From Candidatus Saccharimonadota bacterium (GTDB lineage Bacteria; Patescibacteriota; Saccharimonadia; Saccharimonadales; Saccharimonadaceae): a stretch of DNA of 39,158 bases. The notes under the pieces were generated by a model. That model saw only the letters and a program-made list of their open reading frames with translations. It did not search any database and had not been told where the DNA came from. Made by a program: the position numbers and the translations under genes. Positions 7,121 through 15,655 of this stretch are shown piece after piece. Within the stretch, counting starts at the first letter, position 1. Each line of letters begins with the position of its first letter. Location: NCBI GenBank assembly GCA_020428315.1, contig JAGQNA010000008.1, forward strand, positions 1 through 39,158. Reading direction: 5' to 3'.

Positions 7121-8815
7121 ATGGAGATAATTGAAACAATACTGGCTCGGCGAGGGTATAATACTCAGTCTGCGCGTGACGCATTTTTATCACCAGACTA
7201 CGGGATGGCACATGACCCATTCTTACTTCCTGATATGGATCTAGCGGTAGATCGATTAATACTTGCACGAAAAAAGCAAGAAAAAATCATGATTTATGGT
7301 GATTACGACATAGACGGGTTAACCTCAACCGCCTTATTAATGGATAGTCTTGATAAGTTTGGTTTTAAAAATATAATGACTTTCATTCCGAACCGTTTTA
7401 TAGAGGGGTACGGTTTGACGATTGACGCGATTGAAAATATTTCCAAGACCGATACTCAGCTTATTATTACCGTAGACTGCGGTAGCTTAAGTGAGAAAGA
7501 AATAGTACGGGCTAATGAGCTAGGTATTGATGTGATTGTGACCGACCATCATAATGTCGCGCCAGTGCAGCCTCCGGCGGTGGCAGTTATCAACCCAAAA
7601 AGACTACTTCAAGACTATCCAGCTGACTATAAAGATTTAATGTTGATTCCTGATTCAAAACAGAAAGGAAAAATTTATCCATTTTTAGACCTACCAGGAG
7701 TAGGTGTAGCATTTAAGTTAGTTCAGGCTCTGCAGACAAGACTTAATGGATTGCCAATTGGCCAGGAAAAGTGGTTGCTTGATCTCGTGGCATTAGGCAC
7801 GGTGTGCGATGTAGTGAATTTAGTCGATGAAAATCGTATCCACGTACATTGGGGCTTAAAAGTACTCGCCAAAACTAGACGGTATGGCCTGAAGGCGTTG
7901 ATGGCAGTTTCAGGGGTTGAACCTGAATCAGTTAATGCTCGTAGCCTTGGCTTCGCGTTGGGGCCTCGCATGAATGCCGCTGGTAGGTTAGTAACGGCAC
8001 AAATCGCACTTGATATGCTCACGGCAGATGACCCACAGGTAGCTTTAATAAAAGCCATGAAGCTAGATGAGATGAATAAAACTAGGCGGGCGGAGCAGGA
8101 TATTATTTTTCAGCAGGCGATAGAGCAAGCCGAACGTCAAGCTAAAGATAGTGTACTAGTAGTTAGTCAAAAAGACTGGAACCACGGTATTGTCGGAATA
8201 GTTGCTGCGAAATTGCTTGAAAAATATAAAAAACCAACCTATGTTTTATCTGAAAATGGTGATGAGACAAAAGGAAGTGCTCGTAGCTTTGGTGATTTTA
8301 GTGTAGCAGATGCTATACGAGCATCAGATGATATTATCACTAAGGGCGGTGGGCATAAATTAGCGGCTGGCGTTACGTTGCCAACTAAAAACATTGTAAA
8401 ATTTCGTGAGAGAGTAAACATGTTTTATAGTGATCTGCAGCTAAAATCACAAGCTGAAAAGCTTCTCGCGGTTGCAGATATTGAGGTATCCTTCGATAAG
8501 ATTACAAAAAAATTAGTAGATGATATTTCTAGACTGGAACCATTTGGCAATATGAACCCCCAGCCAGTCATGAAGACGTCTAGCGTACTAGTTCAGGCTA
8601 TTAGAACTATGGGTGTTAATAATCAGCATGTAAAATTATCAGCAGTAGATAATAATATTACGTTGCAGTTAATTGCATTTAATGCGCCCGAGCATTTTTT
8701 TGTTGAACCAGGAACTAGTGTGGATATTTGGTATGAGATAATAGAAAATGAATGGAGAGGCAACACTAGTATTGAAGGTAGATTACTTAGGGTCGATGGA
8801 GTAGAAAAATATTAA
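7121..8815 (+). CDS. recJ: Single-stranded-DNA-specific exonuclease RecJ
   Basis: A 5'-3' single-strand DNA exonuclease of recombination and mismatch repair. At 564 residues it is close to the bacterial norm. The DHH phosphoesterase motifs are intact: DYDIDG (61-66), ITVDCG (116-121) and TDHHN (141-145). The linker contains GPRMNAAGRL, the DHHA1 domain has GGGHKLAAG near 408, and a C-terminal OB-fold-like domain follows. The metal-binding Asp and His residues expected for activity are present. The start is set by the -10 box 6 nt upstream. Confidence 0.96.
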   Translation: MEIIETILARRGYNTQSARDAFLSPDYGMAHDPFLLPDMDLAVDRLILARKKQEKIMIYGDYDIDGLTSTALLMDSLDKFGFKNIMTFIPNRFIEGYGLTIDAIENISKTDTQLIITVDCGSLSEKEIVRANELGIDVIVTDHHNVAPVQPPAVAVINPKRLLQDYPADYKDLMLIPDSKQKGKIYPFLDLPGVGVAFKLVQALQTRLNGLPIGQEKWLLDLVALGTVCDVVNLVDENRIHVHWGLKVLAKTRRYGLKALMAVSGVEPESVNARSLGFALGPRMNAAGRLVTAQIALDMLTADDPQVALIKAMKLDEMNKTRRAEQDIIFQQAIEQAERQAKDSVLVVSQKDWNHGIVGIVAAKLLEKYKKPTYVLSENGDETKGSARSFGDFSVADAIRASDDIITKGGGHKLAAGVTLPTKNIVKFRERVNMFYSDLQLKSQAEKLLAVADIEVSFDKITKKLVDDISRLEPFGNMNPQPVMKTSSVLVQAIRTMGVNNQHVKLSAVDNNITLQLIAFNAPEHFFVEPGTSVDIWYEIIENEWRGNTSIEGRLLRVDGVEKY

Positions 8816-8837
8816 CCTAAAATATTAACCATTGTTC

Positions 8838-8866
8838 TTGCATAGGTTGAGCTAATCTGTTACCAT
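8838..8866 (+). promoter_or_regulatory. Promoter of the rpsU operon
   Basis: TTGCAT (8838-8843), 17 bases, TACCAT (8861-8866), then 8 nt to the ATG of rpsU at 8875. The leader would be absent or only a base or two long. Confidence 0.55.
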
Positions 8867-8874
8867 TATAGAAT

Positions 8875-9090
8875 ATGGTACAGGTAACACGTAAAGACGA
8901 GAAGGAAGCTAACGAGAATATTATTCGCCGCTTTAATCGAAAAGTATTGCAAAGCGGTGTTCTTAGTACTGCTAAGACTAGAATGCGTTTCGAGAAGGCA
9001 ATGAGTAAGTCTGACAGGCGAAAGAAAGCGATTATTCGCAAAGAACGTAAGGCTGAAAAGACAGCAAAAATGCGTCTCGGGATTCGCTAG
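8875..9090 (+). CDS. rpsU: Small ribosomal subunit protein bS21
   Basis: A 71-residue, strongly basic protein with the S21 pattern: acidic start, 'NIIRRFNRKVLQSGVL', then a long Lys/Arg-rich helix ('DRRKKAIIRKERKAEK'). S21 sits near the anti-Shine-Dalgarno end of 16S rRNA and helps initiation, which is of interest here because many genes look leaderless. It is first in an rpsU-yqeY-adk-map operon, and its stop overlaps the next start by one base. The rpsU-yqeY order is common in many bacteria. Confidence 0.9.
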   Translation: MVQVTRKDEKEANENIIRRFNRKVLQSGVLSTAKTRMRFEKAMSKSDRRKKAIIRKERKAEKTAKMRLGIR

Positions 9091-9554
9091 TGAGCGAAGC
9101 TAGTCAGTTGAAGCAGCGAATTGAGGCAGACTTAAAGTCTGCCTTGCTTGCTGGTGATAAAGATACTGTGCAAACACTTCGGGGGCTTAAAGCGTCAATC
9201 TTAAGTGAAGAAGTAGCTACGGGGAAACGCGATACTGGGTTAGAAGATAAAGAAATTGAAGTAGTTGTAGCGCGCGAGATTAAAAAACGGCGCGAAAGTA
9301 TCGAGATGTATAGTCAAAATAATCGTGATGAACTTGCAGAAAATGAACAGTTCGAGATTGATGTACTTGAGAATTACCTTCCTCCGCAACTAACCGAAGA
9401 TGAGATACATGATAAAGTAGAGGCAAAAATTACCGAACTAGGTGCTGCTGGCATAAAAGATATGGGTCGAGTAATTGGTGCATTAAAAACAGAACTAGGT
9501 ACTAGTGTCGATGGAGCATCGTTAGCAAAAGTAGTGAAAGATAGGTTAAGTTAA
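9090..9554 (+). CDS. yqeY: GatB/YqeY domain protein
   Basis: A 154-residue protein of the YqeY family, related to the C-terminal helical domain of the GatB amidotransferase subunit that contacts tRNA. The pattern is 'LKQRIEADLKSALLAGDK', 'LRGLKASI', 'ENYLPPQLTEDEI', 'KDMGRVIGALK'. The start is GTG overlapping the rpsU stop by one base; no other good start is close. The stop TAA overlaps the adk ATG (TAATG). The precise role in cells is not established for the family, but a tRNA or translation link is usual. Confidence 0.92.
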   Translation: MSEASQLKQRIEADLKSALLAGDKDTVQTLRGLKASILSEEVATGKRDTGLEDKEIEVVVAREIKKRRESIEMYSQNNRDELAENEQFEIDVLENYLPPQLTEDEIHDKVEAKITELGAAGIKDMGRVIGALKTELGTSVDGASLAKVVKDRLS

Positions 9555-10102
9555 TGATACTATTGTTCGGTCCGGTTGGTGCTGGAAAGAGTGTTCAAGG
9601 TGAAATACTGTCAGAAAAACTTGGCTGGAAATGGCTGAGTACGGGGCAAATGTTTCGTTCGAGTCAAGACCCTGAGGTTAAACGAATCTTGGCCTCTGGT
9701 GAGCTAATCGATGACGAAACAACATATGGCGTCGTGCAAGAGGCCTTTGCTCATGAGCAAAACGCTAGTCGAATTATCCTCGATGGATTTCCAAGAACGA
9801 TGGCGCAAGCGGAATGGTTAGAGAGGCCAGCCAATGGACTAGGTCGAAATGTAGCACTTGTATTGGTGCTCGAGGTTTCCGATGAGGAAATTACTAATAG
9901 ATTAGCAGGGCGTGGGCGTATAGAAGATACACCTGATAAGATAAAGCGACGTATGGAGATTTATAGAGCTGATACAAATCCAATCCTAGAATATCTGGAG
10001 AGCAAGGATGTGGTAGTTGAAAGAGTAAATGGCGAGGGAAGCGTTAACGAAATCAACGATCGTCTAGTAGGCGTAATAAAAAAATATAAGCTAGCTAACT
10101 AG
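9554..10102 (+). CDS. adk: Adenylate kinase, short form
   Basis: Interconverts ATP, AMP and ADP. At 182 residues it is the short type without the large LID insertion or its zinc cysteines. Visible are the P-loop GPVGAGKS (6-13), the AMP-site segment 'STGQMFRSS', DGFPRTMAQA, and GRGRIEDTPDKIKRRM, where the short LID carries the catalytic arginines. A UMP/CMP-type specificity cannot be excluded from sequence alone. It starts inside the yqeY stop codon (TAATG), so it is translationally coupled. Confidence 0.92.
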   Translation: MILLFGPVGAGKSVQGEILSEKLGWKWLSTGQMFRSSQDPEVKRILASGELIDDETTYGVVQEAFAHEQNASRIILDGFPRTMAQAEWLERPANGLGRNVALVLVLEVSDEEITNRLAGRGRIEDTPDKIKRRMEIYRADTNPILEYLESKDVVVERVNGEGSVNEINDRLVGVIKKYKLAN

Positions 10103-10103
10103 T

Positions 10104-10862
10104 ATGCAAGCCAAGAAAACTTCTCAACAGATTGATGCAATGCGTCAAGGCGGGAGGATACTTGCCACAATATATGAGAATTTAAAGACCCAGGTGCACC
10201 CTGGAGTTAGTGAACTTGAACTTGATAAGTTCATCGGTGTGCAAATTGAAAAGTACGGAGCACAAGCAACCTATAAGACTAGTGAAGTGAAATTCCCAGC
10301 CAATATATGTATAAGTGTCAATGATCAGATAGTCCACAGTGTGCCTAGTGATTATAAATTGCAACTTGGAGACGTAGTTAGCTTTGACTTAGTTATTACA
10401 TACCAGGGTATGAAAACAGATAGTGCTTTTACTATGGTTGTGGGTGAAGCACCAGCAGGCGCAAAAAAACATCTACTGAAGAAAACCGAACAAAGTTTAA
10501 TGGCAGGAATAGATGCCATAAAAGGTAGCGGTACCCGAGTAGGTGACATTAGCAACGCGGTTGAAAGTGTGTTGTCTGGTGCAAAACTGGGTATTATTCG
10601 AGACCTTGTTGGGCATGGTGTTGGACAAGAAATGCACATGCCTCCAGAGGTGCCTAATTGGGGAAAGCCAGGTAAGGGGGAAGTATTACAGGCAGGTGAT
10701 ACAATTGCGATTGAACCGATGGCCACACTGGGCGGTGAAGGAATAAATAGTAAACATGAAGATGGCTGGACGATCAGTACTCGTGACAAAAGTTTAGCAG
10801 CACATTTTGAGCATACCGTACTCATCACCGAGACTGGTGCAGAGGTTTTGACACAACTGTGA
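10104..10862 (+). CDS. map: Methionine aminopeptidase, type I
   Basis: Removes N-terminal Met after deformylation. The 252-residue protein has all five metal ligands: Asp95 and Asp106 (VSFDLVI, KTDSAFT), His171 (GHGVGQEMHMPP), Glu204 (IEPMATLG) and Glu236 (FEHTVLIT). There is no N-terminal zinc-finger extension. It begins one base after the adk stop, in the classic adk-map order, without a clear ribosome-binding sequence; coupling is likely. It ends in TGA, evidence that UGA is a stop codon here. It works with fmt and def of this window in N-terminal processing. Confidence 0.96.
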   Translation: MQAKKTSQQIDAMRQGGRILATIYENLKTQVHPGVSELELDKFIGVQIEKYGAQATYKTSEVKFPANICISVNDQIVHSVPSDYKLQLGDVVSFDLVITYQGMKTDSAFTMVVGEAPAGAKKHLLKKTEQSLMAGIDAIKGSGTRVGDISNAVESVLSGAKLGIIRDLVGHGVGQEMHMPPEVPNWGKPGKGEVLQAGDTIAIEPMATLGGEGINSKHEDGWTISTRDKSLAAHFEHTVLITETGAEVLTQL

Positions 10863-10868
10863 GAAATC

Positions 10869-10898
10869 TTGCTTAAGTAGAGTTGGGCAGAGTACAAT
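10869..10898 (+). promoter_or_regulatory. Promoter of the prepilin-like gene
   Basis: TTGCTT (10869-10874), 18 bases, TACAAT (10893-10898). The ATG at 10908 follows after 9 nt and a GTG at 10902 after 3 nt, so the mRNA has almost no leader. Confidence 0.5.
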
Positions 10899-10907
10899 AT
10901 AGTGGCT

Positions 10908-11687
10908 ATGACCAGAAAAACGGATGGGTTTACAATAATTGAGCTATTGATAGTCGTAGTTGTGATCGCAATCTTGGCAACCATTACAACCGTAGCATTT
11001 AATGGAATACAAAGTAATGCAGATAAGTCAGCAGTTGATTCTTTTTTGTCACAGTTTTCGAAAAAACTTGAACTGTACAAAGCTAGCGAAGGTATATACC
11101 CGAATACGCTTGCAGAAGTAGGTATCACTATTGGCAGTGAGTATAGTTTTGAGTATTTGCCGTCAAGCTCAACATTTTGCTTACAGATGACTAAATCTAG
11201 TACGACACGCCGTGTCAATAACACATCTGGTGCTCCTGGTTCGGGAAGTTGTGCTTACGTCATGAGTGCCTGGAGTGCACCCGGGCCAGGGGTTACATAT
11301 AGTAGTAGTGTGGGGCAGTTTGAACTAAGCACAGCATCTTCTGGCATCGCACGGTCTCCTTTTATACCGAATGAAGGAAAGAGTTTTATGAAAATCTCTT
11401 ATGAAGGATTTGCAACACAGCCATCTCCAAACGGTAGCCCGGATTCACTAGTTTATGTTGGATCTTATTATTATGCAGCAGATAAAGTAACACCCGTGAA
11501 GAATACCTGGGGTTATACCGGAAATGGCGATGCATCATGTAGGGTTGGTATGTCAGTTTGGAAAAGCTGTACCTGGACTGCTGCAACTGGTCCAAATGTA
11601 AAATGGGTTCGATTTAGAGTTCATTCTTCACCAACAAACTATACAAGTAATAATTTTGTTAAAGTTACTAATATTGAGCCACTGTAG
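10908..11687 (+). CDS. Type IV prepilin-like protein with a large C-terminal domain
   Basis: The N-terminus MTRKTDG-FTIIELL is a class III (prepilin peptidase) signal: a short basic leader, Gly, Phe at +1, Glu at +5, and a hydrophobic helix of about 20 residues. The protein has 259 residues from this ATG (261 from the GTG at 10902). After the pilin stalk ('AVDSFLSQFSKKLELYKAS', 'YPNTLAEVG') comes a Ser/Thr/Gly-rich C-terminal half with one Cys pair and aromatic residues that looks like a separate beta-sandwich domain. It may be a minor or tip pilin with a binding domain; that role is inferred. It stands alone between map and ftsA. Confidence 0.88.
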   Translation: MTRKTDGFTIIELLIVVVVIAILATITTVAFNGIQSNADKSAVDSFLSQFSKKLELYKASEGIYPNTLAEVGITIGSEYSFEYLPSSSTFCLQMTKSSTTRRVNNTSGAPGSGSCAYVMSAWSAPGPGVTYSSSVGQFELSTASSGIARSPFIPNEGKSFMKISYEGFATQPSPNGSPDSLVYVGSYYYAADKVTPVKNTWGYTGNGDASCRVGMSVWKSCTWTAATGPNVKWVRFRVHSSPTNYTSNNFVKVTNIEPL

Positions 11688-11700
11688 AACTATTACAAGC

Positions 11701-11730
11701 TTGCATTGATATTAACGTAACCTGTATACT
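11701..11730 (+). promoter_or_regulatory. Promoter of ftsA, leaderless geometry
   Basis: TTGCAT (11701-11706), 18 bases, TATACT (11725-11730), 6 nt, ATG (11737). No ribosome-binding sequence is present. Confidence 0.6.
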
Positions 11731-11736
11731 GTGTAT

Positions 11737-12993
11737 ATGCAAGAGAACTCTAAGTATGCTGTCGGTTTAGACATTGGTACAACAGTGATTCGATGCGTTG
11801 TCGGGCACATAGACTCTGTAAATGGCACCCCAACCATCGTTGGAATCGGTAAAGTCCCCAATAAGGGTATGCGTAAAGGTGTCGTAGTGAACCTAAACGG
11901 CCCAAGTGATGCAATAGACCAGGCCCTTGGAGATGCAGAGCGGATGAGTGGATACCAAGTAGATGCCGCAACTGTAAGTATAAATGGACAACATATACTT
12001 AGTACAAAAGCCGATGGAATGATTGCTGTGGGCGGTGTAGATCATGCAATAAATAGCGAAGACCTAGCAAGAGTAGAAGAGGTAGCTACCTCTGGTAAGA
12101 TACCCGCAAATCGAGAGATTATTGAAGTTGTACCACATAGCTACAAGCTAGACGGACAGGATAATATAAAAGACCCCCTTGGGATGACCGGTACAAGGCT
12201 CGAGATTAGCTCTAATATAGTATCGGTCTTGGTGCCACATTTAGATAACCTAGAAAAATCGACAGAAGCAGCAAAGGTGCATCCAAATGCTATTGTACCT
12301 AGTGTTCTAGCATCGTCTCGGGCTGTGCTAAGTGAGAGTCAATTAGAAAATGGTGTGGCAGTGATTGATTTTGGTGGCTCAACAACTAGCGTTGCGGTTT
12401 TTGAAGAGGGAGACTTACAGTATATCGGCGTGGTCCCGATAGGTGGAGTCAATATTACAAATGATCTAGCAATAGGACTTAAGATAACACCAGAAATTGC
12501 AGAAGGAATCAAACTTGAACACGCGGTTGCCATACCACGTGAGCAAAAATCAGGAGTCAGTATTAAGCATGAGGACGAAGTACTAACGTTTGATACCGCT
12601 GAAATTGATGATATTGTTGAAGCACGCCTTGAAGAAATATTTGAGGGTATCCAGAAAGAGTTAAAAAAGGCAGGCCGAGCGGGTAAATTACCGAACGGAA
12701 TATTGTTGACGGGTGGAGGTGCAAATTTAAAACAGATTGCTGAATACACAAAACAGTCACTTGGGTTGGCTGCAAAGACTATAAAGGCTAGTGGCTATGC
12801 AGGGGTGTCTGAGGAGGCCGAAACCTTTGAGTTCTCATGTGCTGTAGGTCTAATGTTGATTGACAGTGAGCGTGGCTTTGCGCAATCAAAGAAGCATAAT
12901 AAAAAATCTGGGGGATCTGGGTTTGATTCAAAGGGTAAACTAAAGAAGGCAGGTGGTGTTTTACAGAGATTTCTAGGTAAGTTTAAAACATGA
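11737..12993 (+). CDS. ftsA: Cell division protein FtsA
   Basis: An actin-like protein that tethers FtsZ to the membrane. The 418-residue protein has 'YAVGLDIGTTVIRCVVG' as phosphate-1 loop, the 1C domain region, 'AVIDFGGSTTSVAVFE' as phosphate-2, and 'GILLTGGGANLKQI' as adenosine motif. It ends with a Lys/Gly-rich linker and a short amphipathic helix (KAGGVLQRFLGKFK) that fits the membrane-targeting sequence. A GTG two codons upstream is also open, but the ATG at 11737 lies 6 nt after TATACT and is preferred. It ends in TGA, and ftsZ follows after 95 bases. Confidence 0.95.
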   Translation: MQENSKYAVGLDIGTTVIRCVVGHIDSVNGTPTIVGIGKVPNKGMRKGVVVNLNGPSDAIDQALGDAERMSGYQVDAATVSINGQHILSTKADGMIAVGGVDHAINSEDLARVEEVATSGKIPANREIIEVVPHSYKLDGQDNIKDPLGMTGTRLEISSNIVSVLVPHLDNLEKSTEAAKVHPNAIVPSVLASSRAVLSESQLENGVAVIDFGGSTTSVAVFEEGDLQYIGVVPIGGVNITNDLAIGLKITPEIAEGIKLEHAVAIPREQKSGVSIKHEDEVLTFDTAEIDDIVEARLEEIFEGIQKELKKAGRAGKLPNGILLTGGGANLKQIAEYTKQSLGLAAKTIKASGYAGVSEEAETFEFSCAVGLMLIDSERGFAQSKKHNKKSGGSGFDSKGKLKKAGGVLQRFLGKFKT

Positions 12994-13018
12994 CCACTGC
13001 TAAGTGGAGTATTTAATT
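12994..13018 (+). terminator. Weak hairpin with T-rich tail between ftsA and ftsZ
   Basis: CCACT (12994-12998) pairs with AGTGG (13003-13007) across a 4-nt loop, followed by a T-rich stretch. With a stem of only 5 bp it may attenuate rather than stop ftsA transcription. Confidence 0.3.
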
Positions 13019-13035
13019 TTTGTATTCACCTAGTG

Positions 13036-13041
13036 TATACT
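13036..13041 (+). promoter_or_regulatory. -10 box before ftsZ
   Basis: TATACT lies 47 bases before the ftsZ ATG; the -35 is weak. A 14-codon open frame starts 3 nt after it and ends in the TAATG overlap with ftsZ. Confidence 0.4.
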
Positions 13042-13088
13042 GAAATGAGTAAAGATTTTATATCAAATGATGAAGCGGGGAGAGGGTA

Positions 13089-14288
13089 ATGCCGGAAGTT
13101 AAGCCAAGTGAAATCCAGACGTTTGCTAGCATAAAAGTTGTAGGTGTAGGAGGCGCTGGAGGTAGTGCGGTTAATCGAATGAAAGATGCCGGGCTTACGG
13201 GTGTGCAATTCATCGCTATGAATACCGATGCTCAGGCGCTACACAATTCAAAGGCAGATATTAAAATCCATCTAGGAAAGGATACCACTGGTGGACTTGG
13301 AGCAGGTGCTGATCCGACTAGAGGAGAGGACGCAGCTAACGAGTCTAGAGCAGATATAAAAGATGCACTCAATGGTGCAGATATGGTATTTGTAACAATC
13401 GGTGCTGGTGGCGGTACCGGAAGCGGTGCAGGTCACGTGGTTGCAGAAGTAGCACGCGAGCTCGGTATATTAGTGGTTGGCGTGGCTACAAGACCGTTTA
13501 GCTTCGAAGGAGAAAAGCGACGCATCAATGCCGACGGGGCTATTAAGAATCTTAGCAGGCAAGTGGACACATTAATTACTATTCCAAATGATCGTCTACT
13601 CCAGACTATAGATAGACGTACTCCATTGCTTGAAACTTTTAAAATCGCAGATGACGTGTTACGTCAGGGAGTACAGGGTATTTCTGAGCTAATCACTGAA
13701 CATGGTCTGATAAATCTAGACTTTGCTGACGTAAAGGCAATTATGAGCAATGCAGGAAGTGCACTTATGGGGATTGGTCGAGCAAGTGGAGAAGGTCGTG
13801 CAGCTCAGGCCGCTCAGCAGGCTATTGAATCACCACTTATTGAAGTGTCGATTGATGGTGCAAAAGGTGTACTATTTAATGTAACCGGTGGATACGATAT
13901 GAGTATGGCGGAGATAACTGAGGCTGCCGAAATTATTACGAGTGCAGTAAGCCCAGATGCAAATATAATATTTGGTGCAACTCTGAGACCTGAGATGGAA
14001 GATGAAATCGCTATTACGGTTATTGGAACTGGCTTCGATAGTAATTATATGGACGATGATGAAGATGATACCCCTAGGGACCTCATGAAAGAAGCCGAGC
14101 TAGAAGACGATACTATCCAATCTGTGGATATGAGCTTGGATCAGCCAGATTCGGCAGCAGAGTTTGCAGATGACACACAATCAGACATCTGGAAAGAGCC
14201 AGCTCTAGCTGATGACGATGATGACACTCCCGCATTTTTACGCCGACGAAAGAAAAAGAAGGCAGATAAAAACGAAAACAAGGAATAG
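13089..14288 (+). CDS. ftsZ: Cell division protein FtsZ
   Basis: Tubulin-like GTPase that forms the division ring. In this 399-residue protein the N-terminal nucleotide-binding region has '[15 protein letters not shown]' and the tubulin signature GGGTGSG (107-113). T7-loop residues lie in '[19 protein letters not shown]'. A long acidic Asp/Glu-rich linker runs from about 320, and the C-terminal conserved peptide [12 protein letters not shown], which normally binds FtsA, is near the end. The start has a good ribosome-binding sequence (GGGAGAGG). The TAG stop is only 9 bases before the GTG of nrdR and in the same frame. Confidence 0.97.
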   Translation: MPEVKPSEIQTFASIKVVGVGGAGGSAVNRMKDAGLTGVQFIAMNTDAQALHNSKADIKIHLGKDTTGGLGAGADPTRGEDAANESRADIKDALNGADMVFVTIGAGGGTGSGAGHVVAEVARELGILVVGVATRPFSFEGEKRRINADGAIKNLSRQVDTLITIPNDRLLQTIDRRTPLLETFKIADDVLRQGVQGISELITEHGLINLDFADVKAIMSNAGSALMGIGRASGEGRAAQAAQQAIESPLIEVSIDGAKGVLFNVTGGYDMSMAEITEAAEIITSAVSPDANIIFGATLRPEMEDEIAITVIGTGFDSNYMDDDEDDTPRDLMKEAELEDDTIQSVDMSLDQPDSAAEFADDTQSDIWKEPALADDDDDTPAFLRRRKKKKADKNENKE

Positions 14289-14297
14289 AGGTTTCGT

Positions 14298-14753
14298 GTG
14301 GCAGGACAGGTAAATATTGGAGATAGTCGGGTTCTTGAATCACGAGAGGTAGGTGACGGTAAGACAATTCGTCGTCGCCGAGAATCACCAGACGGGACTA
14401 GATTTACCACCTATGAAAGAATTGAAAAACCTAATTTAGCGGTTATCAAAAAGGATGGTACTCGCGAACTATTTGACAGAAATAAACTCGAAATCGCTAT
14501 TAAACAGTCAGTTGGAAAATTTTTTGCTTCCGAAATGGAAGTTGAAGAAATTGTAAACAAGGTTGAAGATGCTGTGTACGATAAAGGTAAGAGCGAGATA
14601 TTCTCAAAAGGTATAGGGCAGATAGTACTCGATGAACTAGAGGGTAAAAATCAAGTTGCATATGTCAGGTTTGCAAGCGTATTTCATGATTTTAAGACTT
14701 TAGATGATTTTGTTGACATACTTGCTCGTCGACATGCGAGTGCAAAGGATTAA
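14298..14753 (+). CDS. nrdR: NrdR-like ATP-cone regulator lacking all zinc-ribbon cysteines
   Basis: NrdR represses ribonucleotide reductase genes; it normally has a zinc ribbon (CPxC...CxxC) followed by an ATP-cone. This 151-residue protein keeps the flanking signature DSRVLESR, IRRRRES and RFTTYERIE and a full ATP-cone (about 46-135). The four zinc cysteines are absent: the start reads MAGQVNIGDSR and the second pair reads ESPDGTRF. The frame is closed by the ftsZ TAG three codons before the GTG, so no upstream extension can restore them. DNA binding may be metal-independent or lost. It probably belongs to the ftsZ transcript. Confidence 0.85.
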   Translation: MAGQVNIGDSRVLESREVGDGKTIRRRRESPDGTRFTTYERIEKPNLAVIKKDGTRELFDRNKLEIAIKQSVGKFFASEMEVEEIVNKVEDAVYDKGKSEIFSKGIGQIVLDELEGKNQVAYVRFASVFHDFKTLDDFVDILARRHASAKD

Positions 14754-14758
14754 TCAAT

Positions 14759-15016
14759 ATGCGAGCAGTAATTGTCTATAAGCCAAACAGTGAGCATGCA
14801 ACTAGTGTCGAAACGTATTTACGAGATTTTAGTCGGCAGACTGGAAATATTATCGAAACTATTGATCCAGAGACTCGTGAAGGGCAATCTTTTTGCCAAA
14901 CCTATGACGTTGTTGAGTATCCAAGTACAATAGCTCTAGATTACAGCGGTAAAATGCTTAATTTTTGGAAAGGCCTACCCCTGCCTTTGATAAACGAATT
15001 GAGTTTTTATGCGTAA
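14759..15016 (+). CDS. Thioredoxin-fold protein without a CxxC motif
   Basis: An 85-residue protein matching the thioredoxin/glutaredoxin-like fold: a first strand (MRAVIVYKPN), a helix, 'IIETIDPETREGQSF', then 'YDVVEYPSTIALD', where Pro55 is at the cis-Pro position, and a final strand and helix. The usual N-terminal active-site CxxC is missing, and the only Cys is Cys46, before the cis-Pro loop. It has no signal peptide or membrane segment. Its end overlaps the VKOR start by 8 bases, which suggests linked roles in thiol chemistry, although it lacks redox Cys pairs of its own. Confidence 0.75.
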   Translation: MRAVIVYKPNSEHATSVETYLRDFSRQTGNIIETIDPETREGQSFCQTYDVVEYPSTIALDYSGKMLNFWKGLPLPLINELSFYA

Positions 15017-15638
15017 GCTAATCAATTTTTTTACACATAAAGATGATGTAATTCGAGACAATCGCTGGATATTTGGGAGTATGCTTGTTGGCTCCATATT
15101 AAGCTTAATTGCCTCGCTTGTACTAAGTATCGATGCTTTGGAGTTGGCTAAGAATCCAAATGCAATTCTTAGTTGTAGTGTTAATGTCGTAATTAACTGT
15201 GCAACAGTTAATCTGCACCCAACTGCTTTTCTTTTTGGATTTCCAAATAGCTTTATTGGCTTGATGACCGAACCTGTTGTGATTACAGTTGCTGTTGCCG
15301 GGTTGTCTGGTATATTGTTCCCAAGGCTTTTTATGGCAGCAGCTCAAGTTGGGTATACTCTGGGTTTTATTTTTGCTCTATATTTATTCGGTGTCAGTTT
15401 CTTCGTCATAGGGGCACTTTGTCCATGGTGTCTACTAGTTACGTTAACTACAACTTTAGTCTGGTTTTCAATCACTCGATATAATATTCGTGAAAAAAAT
15501 CTTTATTTACCAAAAAAACTACAAAAAAATCTTGAGAAATTTATAAGTAAGGATTATGATAAGCTTACTATGGCTGCACTAGTCGTTACATTAATTGCAG
15601 CAATTTTGATTAAGTACGGCGACGGTATATTTACATAA
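15009..15638 (+). CDS. Vitamin K epoxide reductase (VKOR) family membrane protein
   Basis: VKOR homologues re-oxidise disulfide-forming proteins and pass electrons to quinone, replacing DsbB. The 209-residue protein has four to five hydrophobic segments, the loop cysteine pair Cys56/Cys64 (SCSVNVVINC), the conserved Ser/Asn region 'FGFPNSFIGL', and the quinone-proximal CPWC (Cys138/Cys141). A final membrane segment ends the protein. No thioredoxin domain is fused; the upstream Cys-poor thioredoxin-fold protein overlaps by 8 bases and DoxX follows 17 bases later. It should drive disulfide formation in exported proteins such as the Cys-containing pilins. Confidence 0.88.
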   Translation: MRKLINFFTHKDDVIRDNRWIFGSMLVGSILSLIASLVLSIDALELAKNPNAILSCSVNVVINCATVNLHPTAFLFGFPNSFIGLMTEPVVITVAVAGLSGILFPRLFMAAAQVGYTLGFIFALYLFGVSFFVIGALCPWCLLVTLTTTLVWFSITRYNIREKNLYLPKKLQKNLEKFISKDYDKLTMAALVVTLIAAILIKYGDGIFT

Positions 15639-15655
15639 CAAGGCGGGAGTATTAA

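Noticed and set aside
10352-11224. 290-residue open frame on the minus strand across map and the prepilin gene
   Set aside because: It is antisense to two well-supported genes, is Ser/Cys/Pro-rich without family features, and has no start signals.
10862-12993. Recoding of UGA as Gly, as in Gracilibacteria or Absconditabacteria
   Set aside because: map and ftsA end in TGA at the expected protein length, and no in-frame TGA interrupts conserved genes.
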